This document shows, piece by piece, positions 31,398-38,776 of a stretch of DNA of 42,970 nucleotides (positions are counted from its first letter, which is position 1; each line of letters begins with the position of its first letter). Source of the DNA: a virus; the IMG/VR virus record IMGVR_UViG_3300013102_000017, positions 1 to 42,970 of that record; one strand, given 5' to 3'. Under the pieces are notes generated by a model that saw only the letters and a program-made list of their open reading frames with translations, was not told where the DNA came from and searched no databases. The translations under genes were made by a program, and so were the position numbers.

Positions 31398-31792
31398 TTC
31401 TTCCCTCGATCATTGATGCGTTGCATAATAGCAGATACCGCAAACGGTGTCCCCTCATCTCCATATTGGCTGTAGATTGCCCAAAGCACAACAGCCAGGG
31501 AATGCGGGTTCTCTCCTACTTCAGACCAGTATGCGACCTCTGAACCGGAATGCTGAATTCGATGCTCTTCAGGGCATAGAGGGAGAGCCCAAATATCTGA
31601 AGCCTTCGTCCCGCGCGCTCTTCCGTAGTGACCGTATCGAGGATTTGCGTAGGAAAGGTGTGCAGCCTCTACTCCATACAGGCCCGTAACAATGCATGGA
31701 AGCTGATGAAGCCAAGCTAAGTAGCCCTTGTCCTTCTTTCTCTTAGCCTTTGGGAAGTACGTTTCAGTCCTTGGCGCTATCCTGCTTGCCAT
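31394..31792 (-). CDS. DUF968-like HNH-fold nuclease (putative recombination endonuclease)
   Basis: 132 residues. LPCIVTG, then AAHLS, DIWALPLCPEEHRIQHS give the C-x-H-x-C-x-H layout of DUF968/Ref-like HNH-fold proteins, which act in phage recombination. It sits with ERF and SSB-like genes. Zinc and catalytic residues are inferred from the pattern. Confidence 0.65.
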   Translation of the reverse strand: MASRIAPRTETYFPKAKRKKDKGYLAWLHQLPCIVTGLYGVEAAHLSYANPRYGHYGRARGTKASDIWALPLCPEEHRIQHSGSEVAYWSEVGENPHSLAVVLWAIYSQYGDEGTPFAVSAIMQRINDRGKK

Positions 31793-31937
31793 CTTTAGAA
31801 ACCTTCTCTAGTCGATATTCCGCAAATGAATCCAGAATCATCATGGCCGCAAATGCCAATGACCAGATTGGCTTATCTTGTCCAATTGCGTATCCAGCCC
31901 AAAAAGCTATAAAGGCGCTCCAGCCAGTGAATTTCAT
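31764..31937 (-). CDS. Small membrane protein
   Basis: 57 residues from ATG 31937, chosen because GGGGGA stands upstream. MKFTGWSAFIAFWAGYAIGQ, then a second hydrophobic part (WSLAFAAMMIL). Overlaps the nuclease start. Confidence 0.55.
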   Translation of the reverse strand: MKFTGWSAFIAFWAGYAIGQDKPIWSLAFAAMMILDSFAEYRLEKVSKDGKQDSAKD

Positions 31938-31997
31938 GTATTTCCCCCTGTGAACTAACCGTAAAGCTAAATGACCTTGCACTGACACGAGCGGCGA

Positions 31998-32192
31998 TCA
32001 TGTCGGCCACATAGCTGCAGAGGCGTACATGGCAACAACAGAGAAAAATAGGCAAACCATCATGCCTTTAAGCAACTGTTCGTCACCATGTCTCGAAAAA
32101 GTAAAGATCATTGCTACAATTGTTAACAGGCCAAAGAACCCGCCTACTGCTAGAAGCAAACATGCGGCTCCCATGTAGATATAAACTGGCAT
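31998..32192 (-). CDS. Small two-span membrane protein
   Basis: 64 residues from ATG 32192 (GTG 32195 possible), TGATG overlap with the upstream gene. Hydrophobic at about 7-30 and 43-62. Confidence 0.6.
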   Translation of the reverse strand: MPVYIYMGAACLLLAVGGFFGLLTIVAMIFTFSRHGDEQLLKGMMVCLFFSVVAMYASAAMWPT

Positions 32193-32494
32193 CACTTCGT
32201 CTCCTCCCTCAACACCTGGGTTTTCTTTTCCTGAAGCTCCTTACGAAGCGCAGGAACTCCACCCTTCTTCGCCTTCACTGCGGCCTCTAGACGCTTCTTG
32301 CAGTCGTCAAGGTCTTTGTGAAGCTTCTTGAGCTTCAGATGCTGAAAAAGAGGATTGTGCATGCGGATCATAGCCTCAATTTCCTTTCCTCTCTCACTTC
32401 TGAGCGTTGACATAAGAAGCTCGTTATATGTGACAGGGATAGGCTGAGCTTTAGGCTTACGAAACCAGCCGCGAATCCATTTAATGACGTTCAT
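32192..32494 (-). CDS. Coiled-coil protein with basic helical part
   Basis: 100 residues from ATG 32494 (AGGGGA upstream; an in-frame 32551 start has none). Basic N-terminus, then a long K- and L-rich helix (LKLKKLHKDLDDCKKRLEA), typical of a coiled coil. Confidence 0.6.
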   Translation of the reverse strand: MNVIKWIRGWFRKPKAQPIPVTYNELLMSTLRSERGKEIEAMIRMHNPLFQHLKLKKLHKDLDDCKKRLEAAVKAKKGGVPALRKELQEKKTQVLREETK

Positions 32495-32657
32495 GGTTAT
32501 TCCCCTCAATTGCCTTAATAATTGATGACGTTGCAAAACAAATCCACGCAAGAATAAACAGAGTTGCGCTCCTTACGTCCTCAACACCCGTTGCCACAAA
32601 ATAAAGTCCAAGCCCCATAAACCAAAGAGAGCTTAGACTAAAGAAAATCCTTCCCAT
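32481..32657 (-). CDS. Small membrane protein
   Basis: 58 residues from ATG 32657, behind AAGGGGA. Two hydrophobic segments (MGRIFFSLSSLWFMGLGLYF; then ATLFILAWICFATSS). Function unknown. Confidence 0.6.
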   Translation of the reverse strand: MGRIFFSLSSLWFMGLGLYFVATGVEDVRSATLFILAWICFATSSIIKAIEGNNHERH

Positions 32658-32658
32658 T

Positions 32659-33075
32659 TCATTCCCCTTCAAAAACCATCTCTGGTGTTATGCCAAAACT
32701 CTTTGCTATGAATTCCTCTGCCAGGAAGCAGAACTTGGCAAAGTCTTCCTCAGACATTGACCCAAACGCTATGCTCTTAGGCACCAGTACGTTGTATCCC
32801 TTGATCTTGACAGGCGTACTGTACCCAATCTCAAGTTTAATCAGTTCATGCAAGCTCTCGACATTTGGAGAGCAGTCCGTAGCGTCCCGAACCTTGCCAA
32901 GAAACGCCCAGTACCATCTGAGCCTTGATGGACTACGCCCTGTCGAGAGCGTAACCTTGATGCGTTGGTTTTGAGGAAAGGACTCAAGCATTCTGAGGTC
33001 CGCTGCCATTTCTGGCTCAAGCCTGTTTCCTTTCCTCAAGCAGTAAAATTCAGGAGTCTCCGATTTTTTAGCCAT
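32659..33075 (-). CDS. DUF1367-like recombination-module protein
   Basis: 138 residues from ATG 33075, overlapping the upstream stop. It has SRLRWYWAFLGKVRDA and, near the end, VPKSIAFGSMSEEDFAKF, the signature of DUF1367 proteins, which commonly sit beside lambdoid-type recombination genes (the NinB region). Role in recombination is by context. Confidence 0.65.
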   Translation of the reverse strand: MAKKSETPEFYCLRKGNRLEPEMAADLRMLESFPQNQRIKVTLSTGRSPSRLRWYWAFLGKVRDATDCSPNVESLHELIKLEIGYSTPVKIKGYNVLVPKSIAFGSMSEEDFAKFCFLAEEFIAKSFGITPEMVFEGE

Positions 33076-33365
33076 CACCGCCACTCAGAAGTGAATGGAA
33101 TCTCGTCCCCTTCAAGATCATCATGGAAGTTGGCTTTAGTCTGCCTCGCCGGTTCTTGGCGCTGAGGCTTAGACTGTTGCTGCTCCTTTGGCTTAAACGC
33201 CAGACTGAAGAAACGACCGTTATTCCCTTCCTTCAGCCATCCATTGATCCACATCTCAACGCCGTTGATCATGACGGTTCCCTGGTAGTCAGGGTGTGTA
33301 TCTTTTTCCTTCCGTGTATTCCGGAAAAGAGCGCCGCTGTTATCCTTCTGTTCAAACTTGCTCAT
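33075..33365 (-). CDS. SSB-like / DUF736-like single-strand DNA-binding protein
   Basis: 96 residues. [39 protein letters not shown] and [11 protein letters not shown] form a small OB-fold of the phage DUF736-like type, followed by a Q-rich, then acidic tail ([10 protein letters not shown]) like SSB C-termini. It lies just downstream of the ERF gene, as an annealing partner would. Confidence 0.75.
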   Translation of the reverse strand: MSKFEQKDNSGALFRNTRKEKDTHPDYQGTVMINGVEMWINGWLKEGNNGRFFSLAFKPKEQQQSKPQRQEPARQTKANFHDDLEGDEIPFTSEWR

Positions 33366-34069
33366 TCGCCAGCATCCAGGTTCGAGTGATATCTTTCGTC
33401 TACGATAATGCCGCCAACGGCATCCGCGATCTGCTTCTCAGGTGATGCGGTAGCCAATTCCTTGCCGCGCTGCGTCCATTCCTTCTTAAGCTCTGAATCC
33501 CAATCATTAGGAAGCTTGCGACGAAGCTCCATAACGTCGGCATCCGTAAACCACCGTCGCATGTCGTCAACGCTGTTGATTTTGCGCATGTCGTCTTGGA
33601 GGTATTTGTACGCCTTCCTGGCTTCTTCGTTATTTGGCTTTTTAGGCTCTTGAGCGGGTACGTGTTCGATGCTTTCCGTATCAGGATCGTCACCGGTCTC
33701 AAGGCCAAGCGCCTTTAGGAGAGCATATTTGACCGCATAGCTCATAGCTTTCCCAGGACCCTTGTCCTGCGTATCAATTCCGTATCCGAACGTAGGCACA
33801 TCGAAGAAATCCGAAGGCTCGTCAATGTTGACAAAGCGAACCGACATAGAGCATTCAGCGCGGTTCCCATCATGGGAATGATCGCAACGGACAGGGTAGT
33901 AAACGATACCGTTCTTGAGCAAAACAGGGCGAACCTTTGCCGTCACTGCATCGTGAGACACAATCGTGTAGCTCATGCCCTTCTTGGATTCTTTTTGGAT
34001 ATAATCAACCTCACCCATAGCATCAGCAAGGCGCTGATGCACGTTTTTATGTTTCTGAATTTCTGTCAT
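33362..34069 (-). CDS. erf: ERF-family single-strand annealing protein
   Basis: 235 residues with AGGGGA upstream. N-terminal core: [20 protein letters not shown], then [13 protein letters not shown], and [20 protein letters not shown], the ERF signature ending in G-D-D-P-D. The C-terminus is charged. ERF promotes annealing and recircularisation of phage DNA. Its own promoter is at 34094-34122. Confidence 0.88.
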   Translation of the reverse strand: MTEIQKHKNVHQRLADAMGEVDYIQKESKKGMSYTIVSHDAVTAKVRPVLLKNGIVYYPVRCDHSHDGNRAECSMSVRFVNIDEPSDFFDVPTFGYGIDTQDKGPGKAMSYAVKYALLKALGLETGDDPDTESIEHVPAQEPKKPNNEEARKAYKYLQDDMRKINSVDDMRRWFTDADVMELRRKLPNDWDSELKKEWTQRGKELATASPEKQIADAVGGIIVDERYHSNLDAGE

Positions 34070-34093
34070 CTGATTTCCCCTAATGTCTATAAA

Positions 34094-34122
34094 TTGTTAA
34101 ACCTTTTTATGGTGGTTGTCAA
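34094..34122 (-). promoter_or_regulatory. Sigma70-type promoter for erf
   Basis: On the minus strand TTGACA (34122-34117), 17 bases, TAACAA (34099-34094). The -10 side overlaps AAATTGTTA, close to the AAAYWGTTT motif. Confidence 0.6.
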
Positions 34123-34328
34123 TCTTGCTTTGGAGGTTCGGGAAGGGGCATCCAGTGAGTAAATGCTTTTTCATGGTAACTTATTCCGTCATTTGTGTGC
34201 CAGACCCAATCATTACCCTCTACCACCTCAAAAGAAACAACGGTCATAAAGCCGCCAGAAACTCGCTCATCAGCCAGAAGAATTTCCGTACCGTCTTTCG
34301 GCGCAGTTTCAATTGGCTGCCACATCAC
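34119..34328 (-). CDS. Short DUF551-like protein
   Basis: 69 residues, WQPIETAPKDGTEILLADER to HWMPLPEPPK. Paralogue of the gene at 31110; 10 or more C-terminal residues are identical. Lies upstream of the erf promoter. Confidence 0.7.
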   Translation of the reverse strand: MMWQPIETAPKDGTEILLADERVSGGFMTVVSFEVVEGNDWVWHTNDGISYHEKAFTHWMPLPEPPKQD

Positions 34329-34834
34329 TTCGTTCTCACAGTTAAAGACTCAACACCGTCCACTAGCTTAGCTCCTGGAACGTCTGCCCCTGCCTTAAGT
34401 GCGTCCCCGATCTCTTTCTTCTTCGCTACCTTCTCAGTGGTATAGAAGCCCTGACCGAGAGAATCGATATCCTCAATCTCCACCCGCTTCTTGGCTGCGT
34501 TCAACGTGATGGTGGCCTCGATAAGCGGTAGTGACTTGTTACCAGTCTGCTTCATTAGCGACAGCATCTGAGACTTGGCCCAGTCCGATACGCTCTCCTG
34601 ACGGGAAATGCGCTCCTCTAGTGCCTTCTTCCTCTCCTTAGCTCCTACAACGCCTTCCTGAGCGCGTAGGTGAATGCTTAGGAGCCTGTCCATGATCTCG
34701 GTAAATGAGGTTTCGCCGTCTACCATGTCCCTGAGAAGCTGATCATCAAGCTCAAGCTCTGGGTTATCCCTCTTCAGGGCATCGATAGAGCGGTAAAGGG
34801 CTTCTGTGTCTACGCGGATGAATTTTTCAGTCAT
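34325..34834 (-). CDS. Gp157-like phage protein
   Basis: 169 residues from ATG 34834 (GGAGAA upstream). A helical protein with IDALKRDNPELELDD, then SVSDWAKSQMLSLMKQTGNK, and LPLIEATITLNAAKKRVEI, the signature of Siphovirus Gp157. This family accompanies Erf/SSA recombination genes, possibly affecting phage resistance in lactic phages. Confidence 0.7.
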   Translation of the reverse strand: MTEKFIRVDTEALYRSIDALKRDNPELELDDQLLRDMVDGETSFTEIMDRLLSIHLRAQEGVVGAKERKKALEERISRQESVSDWAKSQMLSLMKQTGNKSLPLIEATITLNAAKKRVEIEDIDSLGQGFYTTEKVAKKKEIGDALKAGADVPGAKLVDGVESLTVRTK

Positions 34835-35156
34835 GCTGCTTCTCCGAGCTGATGGCGCGCTTGATGGCTCGGTCGAAGAGGGAAAGAACCTCGTCATGCC
34901 GGTGAGTGTCGTTGAACTTGGAAATGCTCCGGCCGTATCCGACTTCGACAGCAAGGACGTGCCGAGCGTTTATGCGCCCACAGTAGTCTGGGCATACTTT
35001 CTGCAGAGCTCCATTGATGCAGAAGGAACAAGCAGTCGGTCCTTCCGCAAGCGTCGGGTGCCCATTTGCATCACGCGCTTCGGAGAGCTGCGTCCAGTTC
35101 TTCTCATCCGAGATCAGGTCTCGGGCCTTCTGGAGGATTTCAGCGGTGGTGGTCAT
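34827..35156 (-). CDS. DUF6197-like protein
   Basis: 109 residues with AAAGGGGA upstream. ILQKARDLISDEKNWTQLSE and CSFCINGALQKVC, then DTHRHDEVLSLFDRAI are DUF6197 features. Three cysteines about the middle may bind metal. Function unknown. Confidence 0.65.
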   Translation of the reverse strand: MTTTAEILQKARDLISDEKNWTQLSEARDANGHPTLAEGPTACSFCINGALQKVCPDYCGRINARHVLAVEVGYGRSISKFNDTHRHDEVLSLFDRAIKRAISSEKQHD

Positions 35157-35168
35157 CTCAATTCCCCT

Positions 35169-35405
35169 TTAAACCAATTCCAGAACCTGAGACTTTTGCT
35201 TAGGAGCATTGGCCTCATAGATTGCTGGTGTATTCAACCACTTCTCTCTGTGAATCTTCGCTAGCTGCAAAGAAAAATAAGCATCGTGCCACAAGGCTTT
35301 TGAAGAGCGGTGCCAATGAATTCGGTGGTGCCGAATGGCGGCCTTGCGTAGCGCCAGTGCATCGGCAAGGTAGTGGTGCATCATTTCACGGTTCGGGTTG
35401 AACAT
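35169..35405 (-). CDS. Small helical His-rich protein
   Basis: 78 residues from ATG 35405 (35408 possible), AAAGGGGAAG upstream. Rich in H, R and W (AIRHHRIHWHRSSKALWH). Its start overlaps the end of the previous gene by 20 bases. Confidence 0.55.
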   Translation of the reverse strand: MFNPNREMMHHYLADALALRKAAIRHHRIHWHRSSKALWHDAYFSLQLAKIHREKWLNTPAIYEANAPKQKSQVLELV

Positions 35406-35562
35406 CATCTTCCCCTTTGATTTCATGGTCTCGTTCCCCATCAAGGCTTTCTAGCAGTATGATCACTTCTCCCTTGCTCAGGAGGCCAATGCTCGACTGA
35501 TAAATCCAAGAGATCAGAGTGCCAAGGACGTACTTGTTGCGCTCTTCCTGTGTCACTTCCAT
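35386..35562 (-). CDS. Small early protein, unknown function
   Basis: 58 residues; reads MEVTQEERNKYVLGTLISWI and ends acidic. It is overlapped on both ends by its neighbours. Confidence 0.5.
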   Translation of the reverse strand: MEVTQEERNKYVLGTLISWIYQSSIGLLSKGEVIILLESLDGERDHEIKGEDDVQPEP

Positions 35563-35711
35563 TGAACCAACTCCTGCGCCACCTTGGCATCATAAGCCAT
35601 CTTCTGTTCCTCAGCCATCATAGCCAGAAACACAAACCCGAAAGACAATGCCATTACACATGCACAGTACAGGATAGTACGGGTGCTGAATTGGATTGTT
35701 GGTGTGTTCAT
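35553..35711 (-). CDS. Tiny single-span membrane protein
   Basis: 52 residues: MNTPTIQFSTRTILYCACVM, then a hydrophobic stretch ALSFGFVFLAMM and a charged tail. Its ends overlap both neighbours, typical of coupled translation. Confidence 0.5.
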   Translation of the reverse strand: MNTPTIQFSTRTILYCACVMALSFGFVFLAMMAEEQKMAYDAKVAQELVQWK

Positions 35712-35893
35712 TGGTCCAGATCCTTGATTTCAATCGTTACCTTTCGGCAAACTGAAGACTCGTAAACAAATATGCCGTCAACGCTCACTTGGTCGTCAAC
35801 AAGGCTCTTTATTGTATCGATTGCCGACTCACGAGTGACGTGGACTGCGCATCTCGTTTCTTCAGCCCAAACTACAATCCAATGATTATTCAT
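35708..35893 (-). CDS. Small protein, unknown function
   Basis: 61 residues from ATG 35893 (AAGGGGAATGAG upstream). MNNHWIVVWAEETRCAVHVT, beta-alpha type. First gene behind the promoter at 35919. Confidence 0.6.
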   Translation of the reverse strand: MNNHWIVVWAEETRCAVHVTRESAIDTIKSLVDDQVSVDGIFVYESSVCRKVTIEIKDLDQ

Positions 35894-35918
35894 CTCATTC
35901 CCCTTGGTTGATGTGGAG

Positions 35919-35946
35919 AGAATAGCATGACAAAACGTCATGTCAA
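35919..35946 (-). promoter_or_regulatory. Strong promoter with a perfect palindrome in the spacer
   Basis: Minus strand: TTGACA (35946-35941), 16 bases, TATTCT (35924-35919). The spacer is filled by CATGAC-AAAAC-GTCATG (35926-35942), a perfect 6-bp inverted repeat, so a repressor or activator could sit between the two boxes. Confidence 0.7.
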
Positions 35947-35962
35947 GGACTATTTGTCCTAA

Positions 35963-36151
35963 TCATTGCCCCACGACTACAAGCATTGTCCGAACGCGAT
36001 AAACGTAGAACGATTGGTTTCCTGCCTTGGTGTAGGCGCATCCATTGTTGATACCCATGCGATCCGGGTACGCAGTGCTAAAGTGCTTTACGCAGTCGAT
36101 GGCATCATCAACATTGTTCAAGCTCACATTCTTTACCTTGATGTCTTCCAT
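35963..36151 (-). CDS. Small protein, unknown function
   Basis: 62 residues, CAGGAGA ribosome site. Contains an NNVDDAIDCVKHFS helix and a GNQSFYVYRVRTMLVVV strand. First gene of the minus-strand cluster. Confidence 0.6.
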   Translation of the reverse strand: MEDIKVKNVSLNNVDDAIDCVKHFSTAYPDRMGINNGCAYTKAGNQSFYVYRVRTMLVVVGQ

Positions 36152-36175
36152 GATATTTCTCCTGTTGGTTGGTCA

Positions 36176-36205
36176 ATCATAGAAGGACATGTTGTCACCA
36201 GTCAA
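36176..36205 (-). promoter_or_regulatory. Main minus-strand promoter
   Basis: Minus strand: TTGACT (36205-36200), 18 bases, TATGAT (36181-36176). The spacer has GACA-ACA-TGTC; TGACAACATGTC there resembles TGACAAAACGTC in the promoter at 35919 (10 of 12 bases). Confidence 0.65.
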
Positions 36206-36259
36206 CCGATATCGTTGAGAAGGCTTGTAATTATTTCCGGATGGGCGTAGATTGTTCGG

Positions 36260-36298
36260 GAAATGAAAAGCCCCGCATCTCCTCCAAGAGACCGGGGC
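36260..36298 (-). terminator. Intrinsic terminator, minus strand
   Basis: On the minus strand GCCCCG and TCTC pair with GAGA and CGGGGC (one small internal loop), followed by TTTTCATTT. It stops transcription coming from the control region before the minus-strand cluster. Confidence 0.75.
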
Positions 36299-36586
36299 GC
36301 GGCAGGCGGAATTCGTGTGAGAGCGAGAAACCTGCAAGAAGAGATATACAACACTCCTCTTGCGATTTCAATCTCCCCCTCAAAATCATCCTGTCTGAAT
36401 GCTTCTCGGCGTAGCTGGTTTCGGTTGTCGTCCGGTCGAGAAGTTAATTCGCGAGGACGGGACCGTATATAGCGCATTCACCCGCTAATAGGTGGTAGGG
36501 ACTGGCAAGCGAAACGGGACGAGCAGCCCCGCCAGTGATTTCAGGCTTCTTGGGCCTATAGAAATGCTCGTATGAAGCGGACAGGC

Positions 36587-36596
36587 TATGCACCGT
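36587..36596 (+). repeat. TATGCACCGT repeat, copy 1
   Basis: Ten-base direct repeat; copy 2 is at 36683-36692 inside the plus-strand terminator loop. Confidence 0.6.
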
Positions 36597-36666
36597 CATA
36601 TGGTGTACCGTGGATGCATACGGAAACTTCGGATACTCAGTTGCGTGGCCGATAATTGACGTGTGG

Positions 36667-36708
36667 AAATCCCTGGAGCGGTTATGCACCGTTCGCGCAG
36701 GGATTTTT
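36667..36708 (+). terminator. Intrinsic terminator, plus strand
   Basis: AAATCCCTG (36667-36675) pairs perfectly with CAGGGATTT (36698-36706), then a T run (36704-36708). The loop holds a second small hairpin CGGT-TATGC-ACCG. Confidence 0.7.
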
Positions 36709-36765
36709 GCGCCGTTTCTTGTGAGCCTAGTTGTTGGCTGATAGGGTTTTAACAGGAGAGATAAG

Positions 36766-37302
36766 ATGAACAGGATGAGACAGATTGAAGCCTTCCTAGG
36801 ATGCTGGGGAGTAAAAACCAAAGGTATGACTGCAGATGAAATCATCAGCATGGCTGAAACTGTCTTCGAAACAGGTCGATGCCATTATGAAGCACTTGCA
36901 GAAAAAATTGACGCGCTTGGAAAAACAAAACGCCGGGAGCTGGCGGCTAAAAACCTTCCCCACTACGGAATCCACCTATTCCAAAAGCTGAACAAGACAA
37001 AAATTACAAATGAGGGAATGGATAGGATGATGGAGCGCTCGTCTCCTAACCTAATCAATGGGGATTCGATGGATGTTATTGGAGAGCTTGATATCGATCC
37101 AGCAGCGCTTTTGCAGAAGGTTGTAACTGCCGTCATCAACTACGGTCATCAGGACATTCTTTGGGAGTTTCCCGAAGTGCTGGCATATTTTGGGTCCCGT
37201 ATACCAAACCGGGGAGAGCTTGAGGGGCACCACAAAGTTAATGAAGCGATGTTCGAAGCAAAAAAGCGCTGGCCTAATTTGAAGGCTGGCGTTGATCTAT
37301 AA
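36766..37302 (+). CDS. Phage protein, unknown function
   Basis: 178 residues, CAGGAGAG ribosome site, first gene of the right plus-strand cluster. Helical N-terminus, a KRRELAAKNLPHYG part, then a mixed segment ending WPNLKAGVDL. No catalytic motif or known domain recognised. Confidence 0.65.
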   Translation: MNRMRQIEAFLGCWGVKTKGMTADEIISMAETVFETGRCHYEALAEKIDALGKTKRRELAAKNLPHYGIHLFQKLNKTKITNEGMDRMMERSSPNLINGDSMDVIGELDIDPAALLQKVVTAVINYGHQDILWEFPEVLAYFGSRIPNRGELEGHHKVNEAMFEAKKRWPNLKAGVDL

Positions 37303-37327
37303 TTTTTCCGCAAGCAGAAAATTCCTC

Positions 37328-37359
37328 TTGACCTTCGAGGACAGCAGGTCCACTATGAT
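37328..37359 (+). promoter_or_regulatory. Possible promoter before the second tRNA-like element
   Basis: TTGACC (37328-37333) and CACTAT (17-base spacer) or TATGAT (20-base spacer). The region carries GACCT (37330) and AGGTC (37346) as an inverted repeat. Confidence 0.4.
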
Positions 37360-37364
37360 GATGC

Positions 37365-37453
37365 GGAGAGGGAGAAAGCCCTACGCAGCTAGCGACTGCG
37401 ATAAATGAGCACTGGAAACGGAGGTAAGCAGGTTTGAGTCCTGCACCCTCTCC
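37365..37453 (+). ncRNA. tRNA-like element without a D-arm
   Basis: GGAGAGGG (37365-37372) pairs with CCCTCTCC (37446-37453). A T-arm-like GCAGG-TTTGAGT-CCTGC (37428-37444) and an anticodon-type arm CGCAG-CTAGCGA-CTGCG (37384-37400, triplet AGC in the anticodon place) are both perfect. A long variable region with CTG-GAAA-CGG follows, as in serine tRNAs. Only 11 bases lie between the first stem and the anticodon-type arm, so there is no room for a D-arm. Either a decayed or an unusual tRNA-derived RNA. Confidence 0.5.
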
Positions 37454-37472
37454 AACAATTCAGGGGAATAAA

Positions 37473-37655
37473 TTGAACATTAAAGACATTCAAAAGAGAG
37501 CAATCAAACTCGGTGCCGGTGAATGGGCAGTGAAGAAGTGGCGCGTCCGCAAGAAGATCCCGCTGGAATGGCAGGTCAAGCTTATGCAGGACGAGCCAGG
37601 GGTTCTTTCCTTTTCTGACTTCAAGCGCATTCATGAGGAGATGAGACGTGGGTGA
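37473..37655 (+). CDS. Possible small HTH (Cro-like) protein
   Basis: 60 residues from TTG 37473 (CAGGGGA upstream); an upstream in-frame start would lie inside the tRNA-like element. DIQKRAIKLGAGEWAVKKWR and PLEWQVKLMQDEPG suggest a small helix-turn-helix of the Cro type. Not certain. Confidence 0.5.
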   Translation: MNIKDIQKRAIKLGAGEWAVKKWRVRKKIPLEWQVKLMQDEPGVLSFSDFKRIHEEMRRG

Positions 37656-37860
37656 TTTTATCAAATGGACGCATTACACTGACGGAAGCGATGATGTATC
37701 CGTAGAGCCGTCACAGGCTTACAAAGAGGGGTTTGTGGCGTATGGCCGTCATTACATCGATGATAACCCGTACGAAGAAGACACGGAAGAACACGACGAC
37801 TGGCGTCACGGTTATGACGACGCTGCTATAAAAGAAGTCCTTGAAGGACCGTCATCCTAA
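37648..37860 (+). CDS. RMF-like small protein (second copy)
   Basis: 70 residues, GTG start overlapping the previous stop. Helix AYKEGFVAYGRHYIDDNPYE, then HDDWRHGYDDAAIKE, the same layout as the protein at 2847. Ribosome-modulation-factor-like pattern; role unproven. Confidence 0.6.
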   Translation: MGDFIKWTHYTDGSDDVSVEPSQAYKEGFVAYGRHYIDDNPYEEDTEEHDDWRHGYDDAAIKEVLEGPSS

Positions 37861-37903
37861 GCCCAAGAATGGAAACGAATCGAACGTAACAAGGGGAATT
37901 GAG

Positions 37904-38116
37904 ATGAGGGAATGGCCTAAGGCTGGAGATAGGATGCGCTTCTTAAGCAGGAATGGATACGAAAACGAGTTGAAGGCAGCGCAGGCCAAGATCAAAGAAG
38001 GTGAGATTCTTACGGTCTCAAAATTTCACCTTGGGGGATGGCATAGCTCAATCGAGTTTGAGGAGCTTACGGGGAGGTTTAACAGTGTTATGTTTGAGCC
38101 TGTTAACCATCCCTAA
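37904..38116 (+). CDS. Small protein, unknown function
   Basis: 70 residues from ATG 37904 (AAGGGGAATTGAG upstream; the leader GAATGGAAACG at 37867 recurs at 38123). Mixed alpha/beta, with a KFHLGGWHSSIEFEELTGRF segment. No family known. Confidence 0.6.
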   Translation: MREWPKAGDRMRFLSRNGYENELKAAQAKIKEGEILTVSKFHLGGWHSSIEFEELTGRFNSVMFEPVNHP

Positions 38117-38159
38117 TACAGAGAATGGAAACGCATTTAAAGGAGTAAGGGGAAACGAT

Positions 38160-38360
38160 ATGTACGCATCTGAACTGATGGCCGCACTTGATAGGCTTAT
38201 GGACAAGTACGGAGACTTACAGGTTAGGCTCTATGATGAGCATAGCGACCTTTCCGAAGCGTATCTGGTGACGGCTTATGATTTGAAAGGCCATAATTCT
38301 TATGATCCTGATTTTGATGAAGCTACGGTCTACGCCCATCTTCATCACGCCAAGAAGTGA
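38160..38360 (+). CDS. Small acidic protein, unknown function
   Basis: 66 residues from ATG 38160 (AAGGGGAAACG upstream). Acidic with H-rich end (HLHHAKK). No family known. Confidence 0.6.
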   Translation: MYASELMAALDRLMDKYGDLQVRLYDEHSDLSEAYLVTAYDLKGHNSYDPDFDEATVYAHLHHAKK

Positions 38361-38410
38361 GATCCTACCTACCAAAGAACATAACTACATAGAGCGCAAG
38401 GGGAAGTGAG

Positions 38411-38752
38411 ATGGAGATAAGTGACGAAAGACTGACAGATACGATCATCATTAAAATCGAGGAACAAGGTAAAATCCTTGATAAGGAAGTTCCGGCAAAA
38501 ATCATTGGAAGCCTAGCTATTCACGAGAAATATGAAGACGAGGAGTGGCTTGTTATTTCTTCTGTCAAGCAGGGACTTCGAATGCCGGGATACACAAAGG
38601 GATTTAAGGCTGCAGAAGCTTGCTGCGATGGCCTTCAGTCAATCGGGGTTGATTGGGATAACTTCGACGGGAAAAGCAATGATGAAAAAGCTGCTGCAAG
38701 ACAAGTTCTGAACGATTGGGGATTTGACCCGCCACCGCCTGTATTCTCCTAA
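38411..38752 (+). CDS. Small protein, unknown function
   Basis: 113 residues, AAGGGGAAG upstream. Alpha/beta composition, ending in PPPPVFS. No recognised motif. Confidence 0.6.
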   Translation: MEISDERLTDTIIIKIEEQGKILDKEVPAKIIGSLAIHEKYEDEEWLVISSVKQGLRMPGYTKGFKAAEACCDGLQSIGVDWDNFDGKSNDEKAAARQVLNDWGFDPPPPVFS

Positions 38753-38776
38753 GCCCAATAAAAAGGGGAAATAAAG

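Larger units (their letters stand above)
36242..36765. other. Non-coding divergent region (possible origin/control region)
   Basis: About 520 bases with no convincing gene between the minus-strand and plus-strand early clusters. It has two terminators facing opposite ways (36260-36298 minus, 36667-36708 plus). TATGCACCGT occurs twice (36587-36596 and 36683-36692), and an imperfect palindrome spans about 36587-36621. ORFs seen here do not have ribosome sites. Candidates: replication origin, small RNA locus, or control region. Confidence 0.55.

Noticed and set aside
36444-36851. 135-residue minus-strand ORF in the control region
   Set aside because: No ribosome site, overlaps the start of the gene at 36766, low-complexity content; kept as non-coding.
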